Assembly (NCBI GenBank): GCA_002118135.1
Contig: BDIU01000256.1
Span: forward strand, 250,773 to 314,772
Origin: Trebouxia sp. TZW2008
Taxonomy: Eukaryota; Chlorophyta; Trebouxiophyceae; Trebouxiales; Trebouxiaceae
Direction: 5' to 3'
DNA: 64,000 nucleotides
Shown: in pieces, positions 32,070 through 42,561 of the stretch
Numbering within the stretch: position 1 is the first letter of the stretch
Layout of the letters: each line of letters opens with the position of its first letter
Translations under genes and position numbers: made by a program
Notes under the pieces: model-generated
The model's input: the letters and a program-made list of their open reading frames with translations, nothing else
Database searches by the model: none
Told to the model about the DNA's origin: nothing

Positions 32070-35000
32070 TCAACCATTTGCTTTAGATCGCTTCTTTCGC
32101 TGTGCTGGGGGTCTGATGGCTGCTTCTAGGCCTTGCATTGCGTCACCGTCTGATGCTGCAGTGCACACAACAGCAGAGCTTAGTTCAAAAGTGCTGCTGC
32201 TTGCGCATACTCAGCACAGCAAATGTGCAGAGCATTTACTCCCCCCAAAGTATCAAATATGCTCACTCAACAAAGGTATGCGGCAGTGCTCGTGTTAGGT
32301 CAGCCAGACAGGGGATGCGCCACACAGACATGATTTTTATGCTGGAACAAAGTAGCAACTATCACTGAAAGTACAAAGTACAGCGATATAACATAAAGAC
32401 ATCACACCTGCATTACCTGCTAAAATGGCAGCTCCAGCTTGTAAATCAGGATCTGCTGTGTCACCCGCACTTTTGGCTGCTTTAGGCGGTCGCGCTTGCC
32501 GCCAGCTTGACTTTGTATGCACTGCTTGTTCTTTTGGAGTTATGGACCCTGCTGTCTGATGTTGCTGTTGTTCTGCAGTCAAGTTGCCTGCGCAAAGTGA
32601 GAATTATGACATGTGGCAAAACAAGTGTCAGGTGTGTCTAGCCTATGACACATGTATGACCTTCTGCTGCCAAGTTGCCTGTAAGAAGTAAGGCTTGTTG
32701 ACACGTGGCAGCAGGTTTAGCTTTGTGTAGCGGGTGACACATCAACTGTTTCAGTTGCACAATTGAAGGCTGTCAGCATCTGTTGCTAGCCGCATGGATA
32801 ATGTGTCAAGGTGAATTGTATGGTTTGCGTAGACCATCATGTATCAGCCAGGCCCAGCACGTGACCGTAGGTGTGTCAAACACAATGACAACTCTGCTGG
32901 ACCAAGCTTCTTCGTGTTGGTCACAACAGCTGCTCATAGGAGCTCATTGCAATGATCTGATTCATCTGGTCAGGCTCAGGCATATGTGTGTGAGCAGTCG
33001 TTGCGTAAGAAAGCACAGGCACTGCTGCAATGTCTGTGCAAGATCATCATCCAGCAAACAGCCATGCAAGGCATGCAAATCGCTTGCAGCACGCCTCATG
33101 TATCGATCTCAACTATGACTTTCCACGCCTTGAACATGACACATACAATGCGTAGCAGACAGTTTGGCTTGTCAGTGCTGTCAGGAGCTGCACCTGAACT
33201 TGTCGCCATTTCAACATCAGCGTCTCCACCATCAGCTGCATCCTGTGATTCTTCATCTTCCATGTCTTCATCACTCCCAGACTCACTTGTGCTGACTAAG
33301 TCTGAGTCATCTGAACCTGAGTCCAACTCAGCCATTTGCAATCCAGGCTCTGAAACCAACACAAGCACTGTTGAGCCTATGTGTCCATCACCCAATCTAG
33401 CTCTGAACTTGCAATGCACGATGGGTTCTGTACGCTATGCAGCTATCTAAGCTGTTGGCGCATGTATAGGCAGCAGGATATGATTGCCATAATGACCTTG
33501 TCAGAGGCTCAATGTAAATGGCGCCTAGAGAGCATTTGTGACAAACAATCAATCACATGGTTTATGCCCCATATTTTGAGCACAAACCAACCTGAAACAG
33601 CATCGCTGTTGAGGATTGTGGTAGCTCTGCCATGCAGCTTTGGCCCAGCTGCAGTCTGATGGTGACGCCTGATGCGGGCTTGCACCCTATCAACATCATG
33701 TGCCTTCAGGCTGGCTTGTAGTAAGCTGCTCAGCTCCTTGGCTTTCACCTCTGCAAGCCTTATGAGCCGCATCACCTGCACCAGCAGGCTTCAATGCCAA
33801 CAGAGACTCTGAATGTTCTGAACATGCTGACATAGATGTTTCTTCTTCACCCTTGCAGTTGGGCAACATCAGGTGCCTTCAGGCTGGCGTTGCAGCAACC
33901 CACTTAGCTGCTTTGCTTTGACCTCTGCAAGCCTTGTCAGCCGCATCACCTGCATGAGCAGCTAATGGCTCTTGATGCCAAATGACCTTGTGAATTGGGC
34001 AACTAGTTCATCAGTGTTCAGGCCGGCTTGTAGTCGTGCACTTGGTTCCTTGGCTTTCACCTCTCCAAGCCTGATCAACCGCATGACATGCACCAACACC
34101 TGCAGCAGCAGCAGCTGAAGTGTTTTGAAGCCAAGTGACACAGTGAAGCAGTCTTTCTTGTTGCGGTGTCATGTGCCTTCAGGCTGGTTTGCAGCAACCC
34201 ACTCAACTCCCTGGCTTTCACCTCTGCAAGCCTGATCTGCATCATCACCAGCAGCAGCAGCAGCTGATGGGCCGTGACGCTGACTGGGAGCACAAAGCTG
34301 GCCAGGTTTCTTGCTTGGGTCTTCATCTCCGCAAGCTTGATCAGGCGCATCACCTGCAGCTGATGGCCTTGATGCCAACAGAGACTTTCACATGGTCGGC
34401 TTCCATGTCTTGGTTCAGACCCTGGAAGCCAGATCAGATGCATCACTGCAGGCACGGCTTGCCTCTGCAAGTCTAATCAGGGGCATCACTTACAGCAGCC
34501 GCGGCAGCAGCTGATGGGTCCTGATGCCAACAGAGATTTTCACATGGTCGGCTTCCATGTCTTGGTTCAGACTCTGGAAGCCAGATCAGGTGCATCACTG
34601 CAGGCACAACTTGCCTCTGCAAGTCTAATCAGGGGCATCACTTACAGCAGCCGCAGCAGCAGCAGTTGATGGGTCCTGATACCAACAAACCCTTGAGACA
34701 TTGACAGATCTTTGCCCTTTTCTGCACCTCTGCAAGCCGAAGATGGCTCTTGTAGCCGCAGCGCAAACTCAGCATTACCCAAGCGCTTTCGCCTTTTCTG
34801 TGATGTAGCTCTTTGCAGAAGTCCAAGCTCATGACTTGCAGCAGCAGCAGCTGATGCGTAGCAACGATGCACGTGATGGCAGTAGGCTTGGAATGTGTTG
34901 CAGGCAACATGCAACTATGTACAAAGCTCCATCATGATGACTGCTGTCACAAAGCATGCAATGAATGTCCCCTTCCATGCTAACTAGTGGCATTACCTGA

Positions 35001-38000
35001 GCATCCATTGATGTGAACAGTCCACAAACCAGCACTGTTTCAAAATGGCTGCACAGTTGGCTTGAATCTGAATTTGCCCACACTAAGAAGGGGTTAGTCA
35101 ATCACCTCAGAGGTTGGCAGCCCAATGCCGCTGGTCTTCTGCACTGCGCACAGCTCCCCAAATGCGTTCACAATTACCGTCATCAGACCGGATGCTGCAG
35201 CTTCCTCCTCAAGACTGGGGTCCACAACCATCAGCTCACCTGCCTCCACCACCACACAACACATTCAGCTGATGACTTCAGATAACGCAGGCACAAAAAC
35301 AGATTCCTGTTCAGCATGAAGCAGCTACTGTTTTGGAGAAAGGCAGCCGAAGGCCCCAGGTCTTCTGCACTGCGCACAGCTCCCCAAAGGCATTCACAAT
35401 CACCGTCATCAGACCAGACGCTGCAGCTTCTTCCTCCAGGTTGGGGTCCACAACCATCAGCTCACCTGCCTCCACCACCACACAGCACATTCAGTTGGTG
35501 GCTTCAGCATTTGACATCATTGAAAGAGGGCAACTTGCAAAATAGGGATGATGTGTAGCGGCTGCTGACCTAAGCTGAATTCACATGGGACATTCAGCTA
35601 GTGGACTCATAGATCACTGACACATGGTCAGATCCTTGCTTGAGACAGAGAAGCAACTAATGGAAGGCTGGGGTCCACGACCATAAGCTCACCTGCCTCC
35701 AACATGACACACCATATTCAGCTGATGCTGGTGACACACAGAAAGATGCCTGCTTAGTGTGAAGCAGCAACTGAGGCAGAGGGAACCATACAATGTTTCA
35801 GCAGATGAATTAGACATGATTGACATATGGACAGACATCCTGCTTGGTATGGAGTGGTTACTGACCAAAGGCTGGGGTCCACAAGTGTTGGTTCACCTGC
35901 CTCTCGACCCCACACAGATGATTTGACTGATAGCCTCAGACATTACTGACACACAGTCAGATTCTCTGCTTAATCGAGCTTGAATTCCAAGAAGCAGGAG
36001 TCTGTGCACCTGTGGTCTCATGCCTGACTCAGATGTAGATAACCAAGCGTGAACCTGAACGCCTCACCTAAAAGAGGCAAAGGTGATGCAGAGGGGGGGT
36101 GTGGTGTATGCTGAGGGGTAGGGGCTCTCTGATGTCAGGGGGGTGAAGCACCACCTGCTGCCCCTCCCCTGACTCACCAGCTTCCAAGGTGACTTCAGGC
36201 CTTCTGAAGGCTGTATGTGCGGCATGCATAGGATTGCTGGTCAATGCTAACCAAGTATGGGTTTTGAATGTCTCACCTGGAAGGAGGCAAAGGTGATGCA
36301 GAGGGGGGTATGGTGTATGCTGAGGGGTAGGGGCTCTCTGACGTCAGGGGGGTGAACCACCACCTGCTGCCCTTCCCCTGACTCACTGGCTTCCAAGGTG
36401 ACTTCCGGCCGCCTGAAGGCTAGCAGTGCTGCTAGTGCTGACAAGGACGCTGCGTCTGCCAGGTTGCCATTGTGGTCTAGAATGTGCACATCAACCCTGA
36501 TTGACCACACCTGTTCCATTGAAAAGACAAACATCAGCGGTCTAGGATGTGACCATCCATTTTGATGGACTAGACCTATTGCATTGCTAGGACAACAGTC
36601 AAACAATGCACATGCTGCAAATGAACACCTCAGACCAGCATTTGTCGTATTGGTGCATATTTGTCATCTGCAACGTGACTCTTGAAGGCTAGCAGTGCCG
36701 CTAGTGCTGACAAGTACGCTGCGTCTGCCAGGTCGCCATTGTGGTCTAGAATGTGCACATCAACTCTGATTGACCAGATCTTTTTCAAACAGCAATATGA
36801 ATGTCAGGGTATGGAATATCAGACAGGTGTTGCAGCTCAACAACAACGCATTCAACATGGTTGACACATGCAATATAACGCTCTGTGATGACTGATTTGC
36901 TCAACACCTGCGGTGAAATGGCGCATGTGCATGTCCTACGTTGTGGCATAATGCATGCTCGCATAGCAAGCCATGCCACATCACATGCTTATGAAACGTA
37001 CCAGGTAATGTGTCAGAGCCAGCCAGACTATCAAACATCAAAAGCACTTCCTAACCCATGTACCTTTCTGCCTGCCAAAACACATAGCGCCTCTAGGTCA
37101 ACAGCTTTAGTTTCCCTCAGACCTCTCTCAATCAGACGAGCTAGCTCGTTGGCATTTTCAGTCGGCCTGCCAGGCTCAAAATTGGGAGATGCCATGGGGC
37201 TGAACTCCACATTGAATCGCAATGAGCCTTCATTGGGCCTGAAAAGCAATAATTTGCCTTTTTGAGCGGCTGCAAATGCATTGATTTGTGAACATTGTCA
37301 ACAAGCCTTCATTGGACCTGAACAGCAACAATTTGCGTCTTTTAGCGGCTGCAAATGCACTGATTTGTGAATATTGTCAACGAGCCTTCATCGGGCCTGG
37401 GCTCAGCAATATTGCGCCTCAGCGAACCCAAGACAGAGCCGTCACTCCCAATGTTGCTGCAGACATTGAGCGGGGAACTCCCAGAGGCCGCGTCACTGTA
37501 TCCGTGCGCAGTAAGCCAGATCCATCACCAGACGCCCCTCAAGTTGTTCTAAATACCAATTCAGAAGATGCAGAGATCCAGTGGTGGCAAAATGCATTGA
37601 TCACGGACATGTGCATGAGGTCAAGGTGTCAGACTTCAATGTATGTGTGAACGGTTGAGATCGATCATACGGATTGATGTAACAGCAAAGCTGCCCTGTC
37701 ACCTAAGCTGGACGTTGCATTGCAATGAAATTTCAAGACAGGTGCCTTTGGCAACTGCGCAAAACAAGCATTTGTGCGGCGCTGAACATGCAGAACAGTA
37801 ACTTGCAGATCTTGTGGCTTTCTCATGTCACGCCGATTGGCAGCAATGCTGAGCAAGCAACATGTTGTGATGGCTTTGATTATCACCTGTCAGGGTATGG
37901 TGCCTCCAAAGTGGCAGTCACAACTGAGAGAACTCGTGTTTGCCCCAATAGCACAGTACAGCTGGAGTCGTCTAAAGTGTATTCAAACGCTACTTTGCGA

Positions 38001-38176
38001 TAGTCGCCGGGGGCTCGACCGTCTACTCGCACCTCTTCGTGAAGGGCCTGCGGCAATGCAAAGCGCGATGCAACGGTGCGGACCTGACAGCACAATGCGT
38101 TTTCTGATGCTTATACCTTGACGATGAAGTCTTTCTGGTTGTTGGCCAAGTTCACATCAGCCTCGCGCACATTCAT
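32070..38176 (-). CDS. RRP45: Exosome complex component RRP45 (EXOSC9/CER7)
   Basis: Nine exons in transcript order: 38176-38117, 38047-37887, 37238-37064, 36510-36277, 35234-35106, 33775-33592, 33349-33194, 32587-32417 and 32155-32070. They sum to 1356 nt, 451 residues. The RNase PH fold is clear: ALHEEVRVDGRAPGDYRKV, LGQTRVLSVVTATLEAP, FEPGRPTENANELARLIERG, VDVHILDHNGNLADAASLSA, PLSIHHTPLCITFASF, VVDPSLEEEAAASGL and a C-terminal helix VMRLIRLAEVKAKEL. This subunit is a non-catalytic member of the six-subunit ring of the RNA exosome. The C-terminal extension is acidic (SGSDEDMEDEESQDAADGG) and ends in a basic RKKRSK signal. An in-frame ATG nine bases upstream (38185) is an alternative start. 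The exon 5 acceptor is weakest: the phase requires 35235, while copies suggest an AG five bases earlier. Nearly every intron carries exon-edge copies. Confidence 0.92.
33776..34745 (-). repeat. Array of upstream copies of RRP45 exon 6 5' edge
   Basis: On the minus strand the exon start (gtgatgcggctcataaggct and variants, encoding VMRLIRLAEVKAKEL) recurs. Core ctgcaag positions are 33751 (true exon), 33925, 34063, 34224, 34329, 34465, 34617 and 34730. Offsets are 174, 138, 161, 105, 136, 152 and 113 bp. Most copies keep a recognisable acceptor and about 20 codons. Only the most downstream copy continues to a phase-correct donor. Confidence 0.9.
35240..35900 (-). repeat. Array of upstream copies of RRP45 exon 5
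   Basis: The minus-strand block ggaggcaggtgagctgatgg and the following VVDPxLEEEAAASG coding recur with boundaries at 35239 (true exon), 35465, 35692 and 35896. Offsets are 226, 227 and 204 bp. The 35465 copy is nearly full length (through GELCAVQKT) but lacks a donor; the two farther copies keep only the first dozen codons. Confidence 0.9.
36060..36780 (-). repeat. Copies of both edges of RRP45 exon 4
   Basis: The exon's 3' half with its donor is repeated 210 bp downstream in transcript order (36061-36215). Its 5' half (WSIRVDVHILDHNGDLADAA) is repeated 269 bp upstream (about 36682-36780). The intact exon, 36510-36277, sits between them. Confidence 0.9.
37239..37420 (-). repeat. 78-80-bp copies of RRP45 exon 3 5' edge
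   Basis: The acceptor and first codons of exon 3 (plus-strand cattgggcctgaa) recur at 37231 (true exon), 37309 and 37389, offsets of 78 and 80 bp, upstream in transcript order. Confidence 0.8.
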
Positions 38177-38185
38177 CAATGTCAT

Positions 38186-38661
38186 GCAGATGTTCGGTCA
38201 ATGCACGATGAAACGACGAATCAATCGCGTTTGCGCAGACCAGCGAGCTGCACAAAAAGGGCTCAGAAACCAGAATGCTGTTGAGCCCTGTGGCAACTTC
38301 AGCGTGTGCCGCTTATTGTATTCAGCTGACGATGCTGCAATGACCAGCAGCAGCAGCTTTAGGCAAACATTGCATTGCTCGTTGACTGGCTGCTGCCATC
38401 AGCATAATAACTTTAAAATCTGGGAACTGCATGGCTGGATGTACTGCAGCTTCATGGCGGACATGGTATTCTGCCTTGTGTGTGCCATTCAGTAATTGTG
38501 TAAGCACAGTTTGGCAAAAATAGCATTTGCAGCAGGTCAAAAGACGCTTCACCTGTCATCAAGGTGCAGGGTCATGACATGCATGTTAGGGTTGCATTGT
38601 TGGTACAAATGTCTGAAATGGAGGACCGAGAGATTGTTGCAACAACAGACAGCCTTGTAGT
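38186..38661. promoter_or_regulatory. Divergent promoter between RRP45 and PIMT
   Basis: This gap of about 480 bp separates opposite start codons (RRP45 at 38176 or 38185, PIMT at 38662). It should hold both promoters. No individual motif can be supported. Confidence 0.5.
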
Positions 38662-41206
38662 ATGGTATACTGGCTGCATACATCGACCAATCGCTTCACG
38701 TTCAGCAGACAGGGCGCGCTAGCGCCAGTACTGAGCCTTGCAGCAGCTTGGAAAGGTCGATCTGTGGTGCGCAGCTCGCCAGATAGACGTTCCGTACCAA
38801 CCCGTGCACTAGTTCAGCGGGACAAAGAGTTGATTGAAAGAGTTCGCTTGCGTAGAAGAGTTCTGCTTGGCACAGCTGCTGCACAGCTGCTAGTTGCCTC
38901 GGCTGCAGCGGTTTGGTTTTTGCAAAGACCGGGCTCAGGTTCGTTTAGACACAAGCTTGTGCGAAGCTCGTTTATTCCACATGCTCACAGACACATGTAG
39001 ACCAAGCTTTCTCACTTGGTTCGTGTAAGCACGCGCAGTGATCTGCGTCATTCCACTATCTTTGATCAGCTTGTGATCCATGCATGTTGCAAGCAGGTTT
39101 TCAACCTGGGACCAAAGCTGTCTCTATCATGTCTGGCTTCTTTGGAACAATCAACAGGAGCCAGGCGGAACTTATGAAGAGCCTGCAGCAGGAGGAGAGG
39201 GTCACTGACAAAACAGCGCAGACCATGTTGCAAGTTGACCGGAAATATTTCCTAGACCCTGACAATAAGGAAACCCAGGACAAAGCCTATCAGGTATTTT
39301 TCCAGCTATCACAGTCACTGCAGCCAACAGGCATAATTTTGTCCAACACTCAAGCAACAGGTATTACGGTGTAATACAGGATCATCCTTTGTCAATAGGA
39401 TATGGAGAGACCATTAGCGCGCCTCACATGCATGCTGAGGCTTTGAGGTTGCTTGAGAACCACTGCCCGCCTGGAGCTACAGTGCTTGATGTGGGCTCAG
39501 GTCAGCTTGTCCCCATCTCTTTGCCAATATCATTTGAGTCTGTGCCAGCAACTTTCTAGGTTTGCTCAACTCATTTCACCCTTGTTATGCATTTTACTGG
39601 CTTCATGCCTTCTTTGCAAACAACCAGGCACTTATCTGTAGGGCATGCACTAGCTGCTCAGCATGATAACAAGTCTTTACGACATTCAGAGACAGCCCTC
39701 TTTCAGCCTTTCTTGCAGCTTATGTGCTGTACACTTTGTACACATCATACATACACTGCTGGCACTACTGAACAGCCTATTTCTTGGCAAACATCCTGTC
39801 CTGCAGATATCTCCACTCCTGCAGGTTTTGGTCTTTGACTGGCTGCTTTGGCATCATTGTGGTGATCTTGAGGGTCAACATATTGGCAAAGCTTCCCCGT
39901 GTAATGTGAAGTCATAAAACATCACTGCAGGCTCTGGATACTTGACTGGCTGCTTTGGCATCATGGTGGGGGACCATGGACAGGTGCTAGGTGTAGAAAA
40001 ACATAAGGAGCTAGCCCATAGATCAATAGAGAGCCTGCAAGCAGCAGTCCCTGACCTCATGAAAAAGGGCACCATCAAAATCATGCCAGGCAATGTTTTG
40101 GGCAAGGTTCTTGGCACTTATGGCCCTTTTGATGCCATCCATGTGGGCGCTGCAGCTGCTACAATGCCACAGGTGACGCCTGGTTGTCGTATTTAGCAAG
40201 CAACTCATGTCTCTCATCATCGTAGATCAACAAACAGCAGTCTAAATTCTGAGACCAGAGGCTCTAACAATGACGCCTGGCAGCATGGCACTTCTCCTGC
40301 AAATCTTTCCTTTCCACAGCTCTTGTTGTGCAGCCCTCGTGCTCTCTAGCATCATGCTGCTGGGCTGCAAGTTTGCTTTGAAGACAACAAAACCAGACTG
40401 GCAAGGTACAGACAAGAGCAACACATCTGCAATGCTGTGTGCGCACAGTGTCGTCATGCACGCTCAACTTGTGTTGCACTGCCTTGCATCTGCTGTTGTG
40501 GGCTGACTAATTATAGGCAAAGAGGGCAATACACTCACTTCTCATTGAGCACCACAACCGTCTATAGCAAACAAACACTTTTGATGCAGAGTCTCTGGAC
40601 TCAGAATGGTGTCTGAAGGGTAAACATGTTGCAACGCAGAATTTGATCGAGAAGCTGAAGCCTGGCGGCAGAATGGTCATTCCTGTTGGTGCACAAAATG
40701 ATGACTACCAGGTCAGTCATCTATTCAGCATGGCTTGGTTCCTGGTGACTGCCTCACACACATTGGAAACAATACTTCTGTGCTGCTGTGCAAACTAGCT
40801 GTCGTTGCGTTCACCAGTCTGTTAGTGCGCTTTTAGTGTGCCCTTGTATGCATGGTCCAGGTTTACGATGCTGTGTTGCTTGCTTATCATTTTGTCTGTC
40901 ATTCCACAAGTCATTCAAATGCTGCATCAGTCAAAGGCATCAGTCATTTACTGGTTTGTACAGTTGCGCACGCATGCAATCATAGTTCACCACCTGCTCA
41001 ACAGGAAACACAGACAGCATGGGCTTGTCACGACCTTCCTGTGAAGTGCTGGTCAGCAGTCCAACCAAAAGATGTGTATGCAGGTTCTGAAACTAGTTGA
41101 CAAGGATCAAGATGGCAGGGTGCAGGAAAAAGATCTCATGTCAGTCAGATTTGTGCCTCTTACTGAGCCAGGCACAGATCCTTATGTGGGCAAAGACGAA
41201 GAGTGA
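38662..41206 (+). CDS. Protein-L-isoaspartate O-methyltransferase with N-terminal extension
   Basis: Six exons: 38662-38938, 39097-39293, 39380-39500, 39931-40172, 40640-40711 and 41084-41206. They sum to 1032 nt, 343 residues, with every phase matching. The catalytic core starts near residue 104 ([19 protein letters not shown]) and shows [14 protein letters not shown], the S-adenosylmethionine loop [36 protein letters not shown] and the C-terminal [10 protein letters not shown]. The enzyme methylates isoaspartyl residues in damaged proteins. Unusually, exon 1 adds about 100 residues: a basic Ser/Arg-rich leader and one hydrophobic segment ([20 protein letters not shown]). This predicts an organelle-targeted or membrane-anchored form. 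The core's own Met (39129) could start a shorter cytosolic form. Confidence 0.92.
39815..39875 (+). repeat. Upstream copy of PIMT exon 4 5' edge
   Basis: The block gactggctgctttggcatca at 39837 repeats the exon 4 sequence at 39944, 107 bp downstream, including an upstream tgcag acceptor. The copy's frame is broken after a few codons. Confidence 0.85.
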
Positions 41207-42561
41207 CAGACCCCTACTTGCACAAAATGAGGAGTATATGTGCAGCTGTGCCGTGTGTTGTGGACAGAGTCCCCACAGAGCCTGAGCAATGCGATGTTAT
41301 TGATAGGCGGGAATGAGGAGCATTCCAGCAGGAGTGGCAATCAATTGAAAGCATATCACTGCTGTGAGTCATACTTTGAAAGGCAGGTTTGCTTGTCAGG
41401 ACTGATTCTTGGTGTATACATCAGACGTGAAAGAATTGTAGAACTTGACTTGTCTCTGGCGAGCGTGCTCGCACTGAGCCATGCGCTTGCAGCTTGCAAG
41501 TACTGTCAGCATTCTGTTCAATCAGGATCGGCAGCTGAGCATCTAAGGTCCATGCAAGTATTGTGAGAACATATATGAGATTGTGACGTTACAGTCCTTC
41601 GAGCTGTGCTGTGCTGCTGAAATGGGTGCATACGTGTGGTCGGACAGCCACTATACACATGCCTAATCCGTCATCTGGCGAGCGCCACAGAAGTGCATAC
41701 TCTCTTGGTGATGTCATGCTTTAAGAGATAGCGCCAATGGCTACTGCTCAGCTGACACTTATAAACGGCATCTGCTTCTGCTTTCCAAGGGCCAGTCTGC
41801 CCTCACAGAAACAACATTGGCATCATGCCCAAGCCCTGCAGTCGCGCATGCATTATGGCCTGACGCCCTGCTGTTGCGCATGCAGTAACAAGGGTTGATG
41901 ATGCATTGAGGATGCCCGTCAATTACAACGTCGCCACCATAACTGACATCTGACAGGTAGATGATTGCACTTTCTGGGCAGTTCATAAGGATCAATTCGC
42001 AGTTGAAACTTTAGTCAACTGAGTGAAGGACTCATGTCACCTGCTGAACATCAGGACACATATCGCAGTGCAGTGGCAAGGCAAACAAACTACCACAAAA
42101 CCAGATGCAATACTTGATTCACTTCAAACACATCGCAACAGGCATAATGCACTTTCTTGCATTGTGTCCGCTGCAGGCATAATTTGAACATCTACCCAAG
42201 CTGAGGATGGCAGGGCAGCAGCACTCAGTCCGCTTCTAAATACGGAGGCTGCCAACACCATACAGTGACAGGCCCCACGTCACTTTTTCTTCATCATCAT
42301 TTCGCACCGTCATACATCATTTTCTTTTTCAGTGGACCTCCCACAGGTCAACCTTCTGCTGATCTGCTCTAAAGGCTGCTTCTACTCACTTAAGCTCCCA
42401 GTAACGATGCCTTTGAGCATTGTCATTTTCCATTTTCTTTCCCTCTGTTCGCTGATTCCCTCTGTTCGCTGATTCCCTCTGTTCGCTGATTGCAAGCTGC
42501 ATGCTGTTACCAGTGCATCAAGGGTTTGCTGCTCAGAAGCGTTTGAGTAATTCTGACAGAA
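41207..42561. other. Convergent intergenic region with a 17-bp triplet repeat
   Basis: This 1.35-kb stretch lies between the PIMT and FkbM-type stop codons. It contains three copies of a 17-bp unit, ccctctgttcgctgatt, at about 42442-42492. A 78-codon minus-strand frame at 41995-41759 has no start or family resemblance I can support. Confidence 0.55.

Noticed and set aside
41759..41995. 78-codon minus-strand frame downstream of the FkbM-gene stop
   Set aside because: It has no start, splice site or recognisable motif and lies in a convergent spacer.
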